The position numbers and the translations under genes are program-made. Below are positions 18,835 to 28,730 of a stretch of DNA of 64,000 nucleotides, one piece after another (position 1 is the stretch's first letter; each line of letters opens with the position of its first letter). The notes beneath the pieces are model-generated. The model saw only the letters and a program-made list of their open reading frames with translations. It was not told the DNA's origin and did no database searches. The stretch comes from Vampirovibrio chlorellavorus (GTDB lineage: Bacteria > Cyanobacteriota > Vampirovibrionia > Vampirovibrionales > Vampirovibrionaceae): positions 256,452 to 320,451 of the forward strand of contig CAIPMU010000012.1 in assembly GCA_903866275.1 (NCBI GenBank). Reading direction: 5' to 3'.

Positions 18835-21800
18835 ATGCCTATTTCATTGGAGCTCCCGCATAAACGTTTGTCCCAAGGGGACTTGTATCGTTTCATTCGC
18901 CGCAGCTTGCCGCTGGTGGATGAACTTCCTGCTGTGGATCCTGCAACCACTGAAGCTGTCGGTGTTTCTTCGCTTCAATCTGGGGGGGGTGTCAGTCAGT
19001 CTTTTAAGTCCGTTAGCCCCTTGGCGCAACTGGTTGAAACTCAGATTGCGGACAGTAAAAGGTCTGGAAATGCACTAAAAGATGATGTTCGTCTGATGGG
19101 AGCCTTGCTGGGGTTGATTATCAGCGAGCATGAGGGGGCTGATTTTTATCGGTTTATCGAGCGCCTGCGTCAGGCATCGAAAGACGCGCGAGAACAGTCT
19201 GGTCGAATTGGTGTGGAAAAAATCCACGGTGTCATTCAGGCTGAACTGGAAGGCGATGATGAGACCGCCCAGCGTAGTACGCTCCATCGGGCTGTGGCTG
19301 CGTTTCGATTGTTTCTACTGTTGGCGGGCATTGCCGAGGAATATCATCAGAGCGCCAAGTTTAACCACAGTGAACAGGCGGATCAGCAGGGCGTTTTGGA
19401 AGCCATTGGCAAGGCCAAAACGCAGGGACTGGATTTGCCCGAGCTAGAAGCGTTGCTGGAGCGCACCACGGCACGGCTGGTGATCACGGCGCACCCCACC
19501 AAAATTTTGCGGCAAACCATCTTGCACCACCAGAAAGATATTTTTTACATCCTTCAAGCCATGCACACCACGGATCTCAACCCGTTTCGCCAGCAGGAAT
19601 TGCTCAAGGAGCTGAGTGAAAAAGTGGAAGTTCTGTGGGCCACGCAATTTAGCCGCTGGACCAAGCCCGAGCCGCAGGAAGAGATCAGTCGGGTATTGAG
19701 TTATCTGACGCGCACGCTGTATACCACGTTGCCCACGGTGCATCAAAAGCTCCATCAGGCTTTGCAGTACCATTACGAAACCGAATCGGAGAGCCCACAA
19801 CATCCGATACTTTCGGTAGGCAGTTGGGTGGGCGGAGACATGGACGGCAATCCCTATGTCACCCCGGACGTTTTTTCGGATGCATTGATTCGGCAAGCCG
19901 AAGCCATTTTGAATTTATACGCGGATGATCTACGGGAAACGCGTGAAAAATTGAGCCATGCCATGCACCGGGTGGGCATTTCCGATGCCCTGAAAGCCTC
20001 GATTCAAAAAGATTTGGACGATATGCGCGAAGCCGGCGAAGACAATCAAACCTACGCCAGCCAGGTGGAACGCGAACCCTACCGGCTCAAGCTCAGCTTG
20101 ATGATGCGGCGCTTGCAAGGCACTCGCGATCACAACGCCTTTTTAACCACCGAAAAACGAGCCACCTCACCGTTTGTATACCTCAATTCGCAAGCGTTGC
20201 TCGCGGACTTAAACGCTGTGAGCGACAGTCTTTGCGAGCAAGGCTACAAGCGATCGGCAGCAGTCCGGCTGGATCGCCTCAAGCGCACGGTCAGCATTTT
20301 TGGCTTTCATTTTGCCTCCATTGATTTGCGTGAAGAGAGCAATCATATCAACCAGACTGCCAAAGCAGTGCTGCGAGCTACCGGGATTGAAGATTCGCAG
20401 GATTTTCTGGGCGATCTCACCCGTGAAATTCTCACCCGCAAGGTTTTAAACACCAGCCATTGGGAAGAGCCACAGGCTCGCCTGCCCTACGCTGAAGGGG
20501 ACAAGCAGGTTATTCAGCGCATGCTGGGCATGCTGGAAACGGCCAACAAGGCCCGCCGTTTCATCAGCCCGGATGCTTGCCGGAATCTGGTGATCACCAT
20601 GACCAACGCGCCGGTGGATATTTTGGCGGCCTTGTTGCTGCTGAAAACGCAAAACCTCTTTTACCCCTTGTACGGCGATGGAAATCCGCAGTACGCGAGT
20701 CACATGGACATTGTGCCTCTGTTTGAAACCATTCCCGATTTGCAGAATGCCACCGATATTATGCGCGCGGTGTTCGCCAATCCGGCGTACCGTCTGCAAT
20801 TGGCCGCCCGGGGCAATCGGCAGATGATCATGGTGGGTTACAGCGACAGCAATAAAGACGGCGGTTATTTTACCAGCAACTGGAACATTTATAAGGCCCA
20901 GGAAGCCTTGTGGGCAGTGGCCGAGGAGGCCGGAATCGAACTGCGTTTCTTCCATGGACGTGGTGGTAATTTAGGCCGAGGCGGCGGCCCCGCGCAACGC
21001 GCCATTCGGGCATTGCCACCGGGCACGGTGCGTTACGGTCAAGATCTCACCGAGCAGGGCGAAGTGTTATCCCGCTACTACAACGTGCCGGAAACCGCCC
21101 AAGCCCGCTGCGAGAATCTGCTGAACGCCCTGATTCAAAAAGATTTGGAGCATCCTGACGCCAAAGAACTGGCCCAAAATAAAATTTGGGAAGACATTGC
21201 GGATCAGTTGTCCGCCTTTGCGCGCACCAAATACAACAGTCTGGTGCATGAAAATCCCCATTTCATTGAATACTTTGAGCAAGTCACGCCCAAAGAAGTC
21301 GAGTTGGTGAAAATCGGCTCTCGCCCCAGTCGTCGGCACAACGTGCAAAGCGTCTCGGATCTGCGGGCCATTCCGTGGGTGTTCCGCTGGTTCCAGTCCC
21401 GCCAGATTATTCCCGGCTGGTACGGTTTGGGCACCGCCCTTTCCCGCTTTGTGGAAGCCGCCGATCCTGAAGCGCAATTGACCTTGCTGAAAAAAATGTA
21501 CGGCAACTGGCACTTTCTGGAAAGCATTCTGGAAAACAGCGAGATTATTCTCCGCCAGACCGATCTCAGTATTGCCCGTTATTATTGCGGCCTGGCCGAA
21601 GACAAGGTGAACACCGAAGCCATTCTGGCCGATATTGAGGCGGAGTACAACTTAACCCGCCGCATGATTGAAGCCATCACCGGCAACCCCCTCCTCAGCG
21701 AACCCGAGGCGCAGACGCTCAAGCAGGCCATCGAGCTGAAAGAGCCCTATCTGGATCCCTTGAATTATATTCAGGTGCAGCTGCTCTCCAAATATCGCAA

Positions 21801-21903
21801 GCTGGCCGCCAACGACCCCGAAAGCCCCATGCTGGAAGCCTACCACCGGGTGATCGTTTCCAGCATTGAAGGCGTGGCCACCGGCTTGGGCACCAGCGGT
21901 TAA
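18835..21903 (+). CDS. ppc: Phosphoenolpyruvate carboxylase
   Basis: VITAHPTKILRQTIL, SVGSWVGGDMDGNPYVT, MVGYSDSNKDGGYFTSNW, FFHGRGGNLGRGGGP, C-terminal GVATGLGTSG; start taken at MPISLELPHKR. Confidence 0.96.
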   Translation: MPISLELPHKRLSQGDLYRFIRRSLPLVDELPAVDPATTEAVGVSSLQSGGGVSQSFKSVSPLAQLVETQIADSKRSGNALKDDVRLMGALLGLIISEHEGADFYRFIERLRQASKDAREQSGRIGVEKIHGVIQAELEGDDETAQRSTLHRAVAAFRLFLLLAGIAEEYHQSAKFNHSEQADQQGVLEAIGKAKTQGLDLPELEALLERTTARLVITAHPTKILRQTILHHQKDIFYILQAMHTTDLNPFRQQELLKELSEKVEVLWATQFSRWTKPEPQEEISRVLSYLTRTLYTTLPTVHQKLHQALQYHYETESESPQHPILSVGSWVGGDMDGNPYVTPDVFSDALIRQAEAILNLYADDLRETREKLSHAMHRVGISDALKASIQKDLDDMREAGEDNQTYASQVEREPYRLKLSLMMRRLQGTRDHNAFLTTEKRATSPFVYLNSQALLADLNAVSDSLCEQGYKRSAAVRLDRLKRTVSIFGFHFASIDLREESNHINQTAKAVLRATGIEDSQDFLGDLTREILTRKVLNTSHWEEPQARLPYAEGDKQVIQRMLGMLETANKARRFISPDACRNLVITMTNAPVDILAALLLLKTQNLFYPLYGDGNPQYASHMDIVPLFETIPDLQNATDIMRAVFANPAYRLQLAARGNRQMIMVGYSDSNKDGGYFTSNWNIYKAQEALWAVAEEAGIELRFFHGRGGNLGRGGGPAQRAIRALPPGTVRYGQDLTEQGEVLSRYYNVPETAQARCENLLNALIQKDLEHPDAKELAQNKIWEDIADQLSAFARTKYNSLVHENPHFIEYFEQVTPKEVELVKIGSRPSRRHNVQSVSDLRAIPWVFRWFQSRQIIPGWYGLGTALSRFVEAADPEAQLTLLKKMYGNWHFLESILENSEIILRQTDLSIARYYCGLAEDKVNTEAILADIEAEYNLTRRMIEAITGNPLLSEPEAQTLKQAIELKEPYLDPLNYIQVQLLSKYRKLAANDPESPMLEAYHRVIVSSIEGVATGLGTSG

Positions 21904-21922
21904 GTCAGGTTTTCGCCGTCTT

Positions 21923-22888
21923 TTATAATTCCCACAACCATCCCCACTTGGAAGGTTTAATTTTTGGCTTGGTCTGATTTGCTAGAGGTTGTACTTGCCA
22001 GTCAAAAGTGAAAACGACAGGAACTAATTCATAACAAGGGTTAGGCAACGGGGGTAGCGGACTGGATAGCAGGATGGCTTTTATCGCAGCCAGATCTGCT
22101 TTCTTGCTATTTGATTTAAGCTTAAGCCGAATATCATTAATTGAACCATCTGAATAGACTTTCATCACGGCTACAATGCGACTGCTTGCCGGTACTAACG
22201 CTGGATTCCAGTTTGAACGAATCGCTTTATGTATGATATGAATATATCTACCAAAGTCTGTGTCTTGCGCTGCGCAGGCTGCTCTGGAAGCGTCCCGGTC
22301 TTCTTTTTCTCTTAATGTGTTGGTCGCCAAATCCGGTTTATTTTCCTGTTGGTAAATTGCTGCTAGCAAATTTAATATTTCTGAGGCTTGTTTGCTCTCT
22401 TTCCCGTGTTCTTTTTCCAGAATGGTAAAAGCGGTTTTCGCGTGTTCTTCGGCTATGTCCAGTCGTTTCAAGTTCAGTTCGTTGGTGGCTAATTGTTTTA
22501 GCGTCTGGCCAATTTGATCAGGCCAAGGCTCTTTTTCCTGGTTTTGTGCGCTCAATCTTTGTTCCAGGCTGTTTTGGTTTTGCAACAAATATTGCTTGCA
22601 CATCGAGTCAAAGGCTTCACGTTCAGCATTGTTTAAGGACGAACCTTGCTTCACTGCAAGTTGATAATCATTTTCGGCGCCGTCAAAATCACCGGCCCGT
22701 TGTTTGATTTTGGCTTGCTCGATAAAAACCTGCCAAAGTATTGGGTTTGCGACAGTTTGTCCTTTACAAGTGATGTTCAGCAAGTCGACCCCTATGAAAA
22801 CAGCACATAGCAATAGAGATAACAAATGAAGCCGATATTGAGCGCGCAAAACAGGATTCCTTCGATTTGATTGGCCACGGTAGACCAT
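21923..22888 (-). CDS. Membrane-anchored TPR-like protein with TonB C-terminal-like domain
   Basis: N-terminal TM (LLSLLLCAVFIGVDLL); C-terminal YIHIIHKAIRSNWNPALVPASSRIVAVMKVYSDGSINDIRLKLKSNSKKADLAAIKAILLSSPLPPLP. Confidence 0.7.
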   Translation of the reverse strand: MVYRGQSNRRNPVLRAQYRLHLLSLLLCAVFIGVDLLNITCKGQTVANPILWQVFIEQAKIKQRAGDFDGAENDYQLAVKQGSSLNNAEREAFDSMCKQYLLQNQNSLEQRLSAQNQEKEPWPDQIGQTLKQLATNELNLKRLDIAEEHAKTAFTILEKEHGKESKQASEILNLLAAIYQQENKPDLATNTLREKEDRDASRAACAAQDTDFGRYIHIIHKAIRSNWNPALVPASSRIVAVMKVYSDGSINDIRLKLKSNSKKADLAAIKAILLSSPLPPLPNPCYELVPVVFTFDWQVQPLANQTKPKIKPSKWGWLWEL

Positions 22889-22957
22889 CCCATACTAAAA
22901 TAAAAGCAGGGTTGGTAAACGGGTCAATCTTCGGTAATTGGCAGGAAAGGGTTACGC

Positions 22958-24100
22958 ATGAATCCCGCACAGTTGAATCTAATTCCGGCAGAGACGCCGC
23001 TGGTCATTCTGGCGGATGGCTGCTTCGGGGAATCGCAATCCAAGCTGGCCTTGGGCGTGATTCGGTATGGAACATGGCCCGTGGCCTCGGTGATTGATGC
23101 CTCGCAAGCCGGGAAAACCGTTCGTTCAATTACCGGCATGCCCTGTGATGCCCCGATTGTGTCCTCATTACAAGCCGCGCTCGCGACTCAGCCCAAGGCG
23201 TTGTTGATTGGCACAGCCCCACCGGGCGGCGTGCTACCTCCGGAATGGCGCGCGATTTTGTCGGAGGCCATAAGCAACGGGCTGCATATCATCAACGGCC
23301 TGCATTTTTTCCTCACCGAAGAGCCGGACTTGGTCGCATTGGCGGCACAGCATCAGGTGTCCCTGTGGGATGTGCGTGACCCAGAAGCTTACGGGCGGCA
23401 TAAGTTTCAGGAAATCAATCTGCAAAAGCCTCGCCCGGACAACTTACGGGTGATCGCCATGGTCGGCTCCGATTGTGCGGTGGGCAAGATGCACACGGCG
23501 CTGGAGCTACATGCCCAGCATCAGGCGCAAGGGCTTTCCAGCCGATTTCTGGCCACGGGGCAAACGGGGATTCTCATTGCCGGGCGTGGTGTTCCGCTCG
23601 ACCGGGTGATTGGCGACTTCATGGCCGGGGCGATTGAGGTCTGCCTGCAGGAGGAAATTGCCAGCCTGCCAGCTGTGAGTAAGGGTTCTGCCGGAAAAGA
23701 CCCATCGCACTGGGTCTTTGTGGAAGGGCAGGGCTCTTTGCTGCATCCTGCCTACTCCGGGGTGACGCTATCGTTGATGCACGGGGCCAACCCGGACGCC
23801 ATGATCCTGTGTCACAAGGCGGGACAAATGCATATCCGCAACTATCCCCAGATTGCTTTGCCACCTATGCGGGAGTTGGTTGCACTGTACGAGCAAGCGG
23901 CCCAGTGGGTTCGCCCGCACGGAGAGAAGCCCGCCCGCATCGCAGGCATCGCCGTGAACAGTTCCGCGCTGAGTGAACCCGAGGCCCGGCAAGCGCTGGA
24001 TCAACTGGCCGAGGAAACTGGCCTCCCTGTAACCGACCCGGTGCGTTACGGCGTATCATCCTTGCTCAATGCGCTAACCACGCAACTAGACTGCGGTTAA
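22958..24100 (+). CDS. DUF1611 family P-loop protein (DgcN-like, D-glutamate N-acetyltransferase candidate)
   Basis: MVGSDCAVGKMHTALELHAQHQAQG...RFLATGQTGILIAGRGVPLDRVIGDFMAGAIE; adjacent to enolase-superfamily epimerase. Confidence 0.8.
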   Translation: MNPAQLNLIPAETPLVILADGCFGESQSKLALGVIRYGTWPVASVIDASQAGKTVRSITGMPCDAPIVSSLQAALATQPKALLIGTAPPGGVLPPEWRAILSEAISNGLHIINGLHFFLTEEPDLVALAAQHQVSLWDVRDPEAYGRHKFQEINLQKPRPDNLRVIAMVGSDCAVGKMHTALELHAQHQAQGLSSRFLATGQTGILIAGRGVPLDRVIGDFMAGAIEVCLQEEIASLPAVSKGSAGKDPSHWVFVEGQGSLLHPAYSGVTLSLMHGANPDAMILCHKAGQMHIRNYPQIALPPMRELVALYEQAAQWVRPHGEKPARIAGIAVNSSALSEPEARQALDQLAEETGLPVTDPVRYGVSSLLNALTTQLDCG

Positions 24101-24189
24101 AAACGATGCCAACCAATCCCAATCCAATGATAGAGGTGCAATCAGCCCCCTAATCACTATTTCAACATTGCTTAGACAGGAGAATCGCC

Positions 24190-25242
24190 TTGAAGCTGCA
24201 ATTTTGTCCGCTGGAAATCCCTTATGAGTTTACCTTCACCATCTCCCGGCATTCCCACACCCATGCCACCACGGTGATCGTGACGCTCACCTATAAGGAA
24301 AACGGGAAGACTTACGAAGGCATGGGCGAGGCTGTCCCGTCCGAGTTTTACGGGGAGAACGCAAAAACCGTTTGCGCGTTTTATGAGCGCCTCAACCGTG
24401 AGCAAGTGCTGGCCGACCTTTCGCCCTTTGATATTCAGAAACTGCAAGACCGCTTTGAGGCTCTTGTAGGCAATATGGCGGCCAAGTCCGGGATTGATCA
24501 AGCCTTCTACGATCTGCAAGGGAAGATCCTGAATCGCCCCCTCTGGCAACTGTGGGGCCTGGATCCGGCCAAAGCGCCTAAAAGCTCCTATACCATTGGG
24601 ATTGCGGATTTAGAGACTGCCCAGCGTAAAACCAAAATCGCCCTCTCGCGGGGATACGACGTGCTCAAGGTCAAGCTGGGCTCACCCAATGACGTGGGGC
24701 TGTTCGAGGCCATCCGCGCGCTCGCACCGTATCCGGCTATCACCATGCGGGTAGATGCCAACGCGGCCTGGGATGTGGATGCGGCCATCGACATCTGCCA
24801 CCTGCTGCATGATCATCATGTCGAATTCGTGGAAGAGCCGCTCAAGCTGACCTGCACCAATGCGGATTACGCCAAGCTCAAGGCCCAAAGCCCCATCCCT
24901 CTGATGGCGGATGAGAGTTGCCACACCCTGACGGACATTCCCCGCTGTGCCGAATTTTTCCACGCCATCAACCTGAAACACACCAAAACCGGCGGATTGA
25001 CCGAATCCCGACGGATGATTGATGCGGCGCGGGCCCATGGGCTTACCATTATGCTGGGCGGCTTTGGGGAAAGTTCGCTGTCAGTTACGGCCTTTGCGCA
25101 GCTTAGTCCGCTGGTGGATTATTGCGACCTCGATGGGGCGTTGCTCATGGGTGAAGATGCGTTTGAGGGTGTGCGCTTTGAAGGGAGCCGGTTCTATTTA
25201 CCCCATCGTCCCGGCTTTGGGGTGATTCCAAGGGGAAAATAG
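24190..25242 (+). CDS. Enolase-superfamily dipeptide epimerase / N-acetyl-D-Glu racemase (DgcA-like)
   Basis: YDVLKVKLGSPNDVGLFEAIRALAPYPAITMRVDANAAWDVDAAIDI...FVEEPL...LMADESCHT...NLKHTKTGG. Confidence 0.88.
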   Translation: MKLQFCPLEIPYEFTFTISRHSHTHATTVIVTLTYKENGKTYEGMGEAVPSEFYGENAKTVCAFYERLNREQVLADLSPFDIQKLQDRFEALVGNMAAKSGIDQAFYDLQGKILNRPLWQLWGLDPAKAPKSSYTIGIADLETAQRKTKIALSRGYDVLKVKLGSPNDVGLFEAIRALAPYPAITMRVDANAAWDVDAAIDICHLLHDHHVEFVEEPLKLTCTNADYAKLKAQSPIPLMADESCHTLTDIPRCAEFFHAINLKHTKTGGLTESRRMIDAARAHGLTIMLGGFGESSLSVTAFAQLSPLVDYCDLDGALLMGEDAFEGVRFEGSRFYLPHRPGFGVIPRGK

Positions 25243-25413
25243 CCCCGGAGCATGTGGGGCATGCGTTTGGGCTGATTTCAATCCGGAAACCTCAAGCCCT
25301 GTCGCTACAAGGCGCATGAGCTAAGTGCATCGTCCAATTGTCCTATTGGCGGGCGCATGCCTTTTGTCTACACTGGTCAAACCCGAGCGCGTCTGATTGG
25401 GGAGGATAGACTT

Positions 25414-26331
25414 ATGGTGGCATCATCATCACCCATTGTTACTTTTCTGGTTCTGGCCGGGGATTTTGCTCTGCCCTTGCAGGAATGCCTCCGCTCTATC
25501 CTTGCTCAAAGCTTCATTGACCTGGAAGTTCTGATTTTAGATACGGCTCTGCACCGGGAACCGACCGAACTTTCCCAACAAGTGAGCCGGCGGGACGATC
25601 GGGTGAGGCATCTGGTGCTTCCTTCAGCCAATACCCGGTTCGATAGCTGGAATCATGGGCTGCGACAAGCCAAAGGAGAGTTAATCTGGCTATTGGAACC
25701 CACGGATCGGCTGGCCAGCCCTCAAGCGATCAAGGATTGCGTCACCCAATTCATTCTTAACCCACGGCTGGGTCTATTGTTCAGTCGGGTGCAATATCTG
25801 GATGACAATGGCGTGCCCATTGAACGCTACGCGCCGCCCAAGAAAAATAGCGAATTGCCTTACCACCCCACGCTTTATCCGGGTCGTCTGTTCTTCCGGC
25901 AGCTGCTCAAGGCCAATCTCATCCCCGCGGGTTCCGTGATTGCCCGGAAAGCATGCTTTAACCGGGCCGGTGGATTTCAAAATGAACTGGGGCATAGCAG
26001 TGCCTGGCAGCTTTGGTTGCGGTTCTCTCTGGACTGGCAGGTGTACTTTGATCCCGTCCCCAAACTCCTGTCCCGACAATCAACTCAGGAAGCCAGTCTT
26101 CATCAAGGCAAATCGAGACAGGGTTTACACCAACTATTGCAAAGCTTTTTGGCCTTGCAAGACTTTATGGCCGCCTATCATTATCCCAAACCCTTACAGC
26201 ATCAGGTTCAGCTGGCTCGTCTGCAGTTCATGCGTCGTAAGGGCATCAAACTGAGCGTTGGCGATCAACTCTTGCGCTTCTATCGAAAGCTGACCACCTC
26301 AGGCTCTCCCCTCAGTCCATTGCTAGACTGA
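25414..26331 (+). CDS. Glycosyltransferase family 2
   Basis: SPIVTFLVLAGDFALPLQECLRSILAQSFIDLEVLILD...GELIWLLEPTDRL; start inferred at MVASSSP. Confidence 0.82.
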   Translation: MVASSSPIVTFLVLAGDFALPLQECLRSILAQSFIDLEVLILDTALHREPTELSQQVSRRDDRVRHLVLPSANTRFDSWNHGLRQAKGELIWLLEPTDRLASPQAIKDCVTQFILNPRLGLLFSRVQYLDDNGVPIERYAPPKKNSELPYHPTLYPGRLFFRQLLKANLIPAGSVIARKACFNRAGGFQNELGHSSAWQLWLRFSLDWQVYFDPVPKLLSRQSTQEASLHQGKSRQGLHQLLQSFLALQDFMAAYHYPKPLQHQVQLARLQFMRRKGIKLSVGDQLLRFYRKLTTSGSPLSPLLD

Positions 26332-26627
26332 TCGCTCTTGTTGCAAATCTTGGTTTTTTCTTTGCATCCGGGGGGTTCGCGGATGAGGCCCTGATACCCG
26401 GCTCATTTAAGCGAACGAGCTCAGCGACTTTCGCTTCCCCAAAGTCACCAAAGGGACTAAAATATTTGACGAGATACTTCTTCGTTGTTATCTTTATCGA
26501 TGATCTCCCACACTCGTTGAGCGGTAATCACCCTGATTGTTTTGATTTTATCAAAGAGTTTAAACGTCTGAAGACTTCTATTCCCCTTTATTGAGACCCT
26601 ATTAAGAGAAGAGCCGGTTTAAAGATC

Positions 26628-27461
26628 ATGTCCACCATTCAGAATATTTTTGTCCTGATCAAGCAGGTTCCGGATCAGTCCGCGAAAGCCGGGATTAACC
26701 CCGATGGCACCATTGATCGAGCCAAAGCCAAGCGCATGCTGAACCCCTTTGACCGCTATGCCCTGCAAGCGGCCTTGCACACCAAACACCTCTACGGTGG
26801 AAAAGTCACCGCTATTTCAATGGGTCCCCCGCCCGCCGTGGAAATCCTGATGGAAGCCATTGAGCACGGGGCAGATTTTGGCTACCTGCTCTCGGATCGC
26901 CGCTTGGCCGCTTCCGATACACTGGCGACTGCGTATGCGTTGCACAAGGTGGTTCAACATCTGGGCGTGCCTGATTTAATCTTTTGCGGCCTGCAAACTA
27001 CCGATGGTGACACCGCTCAAGTGGGTCCCCAAATCGCCGAACGGCTCGATTTGCCGCAGACGAGCTACTGCGAAGACTTTCGCGTGGAAGACGGTAAAGT
27101 GGTGGCGCGCCGGGTCATTGAAGGCGGTTACCAATGGGTGAAAATGGCGATGCCTGCGATGATCACCGTGGCCAACTCCTACCATCACCTGGAGTACAAA
27201 ACCATTCGCGGGGCGCGCAAAGTGCAAATGCTGCTGCGCAACGAAGAAGAGAAAAATAACGTGATTAAAATGATCACCTTGGACGATGTGGGCGCGGATC
27301 CAACCCTCTGCGGGCTGAAGGGCTCTCCCACCATCGTTGCCAAAACCGACAAGGTGTCCGAGATCGGTGGCAGCTGCAAAGTGCGCCAAGGCGAACCGAT
27401 TGAACATATGGTGCGTGACATGCTGCAAACCAGCAATCTCAGGGAATTTGCAAACGTATGA
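26628..27461 (+). CDS. etfB: Electron transfer flavoprotein beta subunit (FixA/EtfB)
   Basis: IFVLIKQVPDQSAKAGINPDGTIDRAKAKRMLNPFDRYALQAAL...GLQTTDGDTAQVGPQIAERL. Confidence 0.94.
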   Translation: MSTIQNIFVLIKQVPDQSAKAGINPDGTIDRAKAKRMLNPFDRYALQAALHTKHLYGGKVTAISMGPPPAVEILMEAIEHGADFGYLLSDRRLAASDTLATAYALHKVVQHLGVPDLIFCGLQTTDGDTAQVGPQIAERLDLPQTSYCEDFRVEDGKVVARRVIEGGYQWVKMAMPAMITVANSYHHLEYKTIRGARKVQMLLRNEEEKNNVIKMITLDDVGADPTLCGLKGSPTIVAKTDKVSEIGGSCKVRQGEPIEHMVRDMLQTSNLREFANV

Positions 27462-28636
27462 GCCAGACTGAAAATCAACCTACTCCCCCCGTCGAAAATC
27501 AGGCGCCTCCCGCTCCGGCCCCCGAGCCAGAGCCCTTGCGCGAAATTATCACCCCCTCCAACAAGGAAGTCATTGTCCTGGCTGAGCAAGTGGGCGGGCA
27601 AATTCAGCCCGTCACCCTGGAATTGCTGGGTGCGGGTCGTGATTTGGCCAACAAACTGGGCGGCCAACTGTCTTGTATTCTGTTGGGTCACAATTTGGGC
27701 GATGCCGCTCAGACCTTGATTCATTATGGGGCCGAGATTGTGTATGTCGGTGATGATGCTCAACTGGAAAATTACCGCACTTTGCCTTACCGCCGGGTAA
27801 TTACCGATCTCTTGAAAACGTTTGCGTTGCCCCCACATATTCTGTTGCTGGGTTCGACCACCACGGGGCGCGATTTGGCTCCCCGGATTGCGGCGTTCTT
27901 TAAAACCGGCCTGACCGCCGATTGCACCGAGCTGGATATTGGGCCCTATGAGCACACCAACAAGGCGGATCCGGATAAAGTGGGTCTATACCCCGGTTGC
28001 TTGTACGCCATTCGTCCCAGCTTTGGCGAGAGCCTTAAAGCCCGGATTCTGGGGCCCTGGAACAACCCGCAGATGGCCACAACTCGCCCCGGCGTGATGA
28101 ACCCCTTGAAGCCGGATACTAGTCGTACCGGCGAAGTACGCCACATTCCCGTCAATTTGCTGTCGGAAGATTACCGGCTGGAAGTGATGGAAATTGTGCG
28201 CGAAACGTCCAATAGCGTTAACCTGACCGATGCCGATGTGATTGTTTCTGGCGGCTTTGGCATGGGTGGCCCGGAAGGCTTTGAACTGCTAAAAGAACTG
28301 GCGGCCTGCTTTGAAAACGGTGTGGTGGGCGCAACCCGCAAAGTTGTGGATGCGGGCTGGATCCCTTACCAATACCAGATTGGCCAAACCGGCAAAGTGG
28401 TTCGTCCGAAAGTGTACATTGCCTGCGGCATTTCCGGGGCGATTCAGCACAAGGTCGGCATGCAGAAATCCGGTTTGATCATCGCCATTAACAAGGATGC
28501 CGATGCGCCCATTTTCTCGGTGGCGCAACAAGGGATCGTGGGCGATGTCTTCCATGTAGTGCCCGAGCTGATTCGTCAGATGAAGGCTCAAAAGCAGGCA
28601 GGCGGTGTTTCCTCGGCTGAAAAGTCTTTGGTTTAG
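27458..28636 (+). CDS. etfA: Electron transfer flavoprotein alpha subunit (FixB/EtfA)
   Basis: Overlaps etfB by 4 nt; VIVSGGFGMGGPEGFELLKELA...YQIGQTGKVVRPKVYIACGISGAIQHKVGM; Pro-rich N-terminal extension. Confidence 0.94.
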   Translation: MSQTENQPTPPVENQAPPAPAPEPEPLREIITPSNKEVIVLAEQVGGQIQPVTLELLGAGRDLANKLGGQLSCILLGHNLGDAAQTLIHYGAEIVYVGDDAQLENYRTLPYRRVITDLLKTFALPPHILLLGSTTTGRDLAPRIAAFFKTGLTADCTELDIGPYEHTNKADPDKVGLYPGCLYAIRPSFGESLKARILGPWNNPQMATTRPGVMNPLKPDTSRTGEVRHIPVNLLSEDYRLEVMEIVRETSNSVNLTDADVIVSGGFGMGGPEGFELLKELAACFENGVVGATRKVVDAGWIPYQYQIGQTGKVVRPKVYIACGISGAIQHKVGMQKSGLIIAINKDADAPIFSVAQQGIVGDVFHVVPELIRQMKAQKQAGGVSSAEKSLV

Positions 28637-28730
28637 GCGCATTTCAACCCCATTATTTTTCCGGATCAACTGAAATAATTTAAGTTTTAAATGAATATAA
28701 CGTCTTGAATTAATAGGAGGCACGGCCTCT

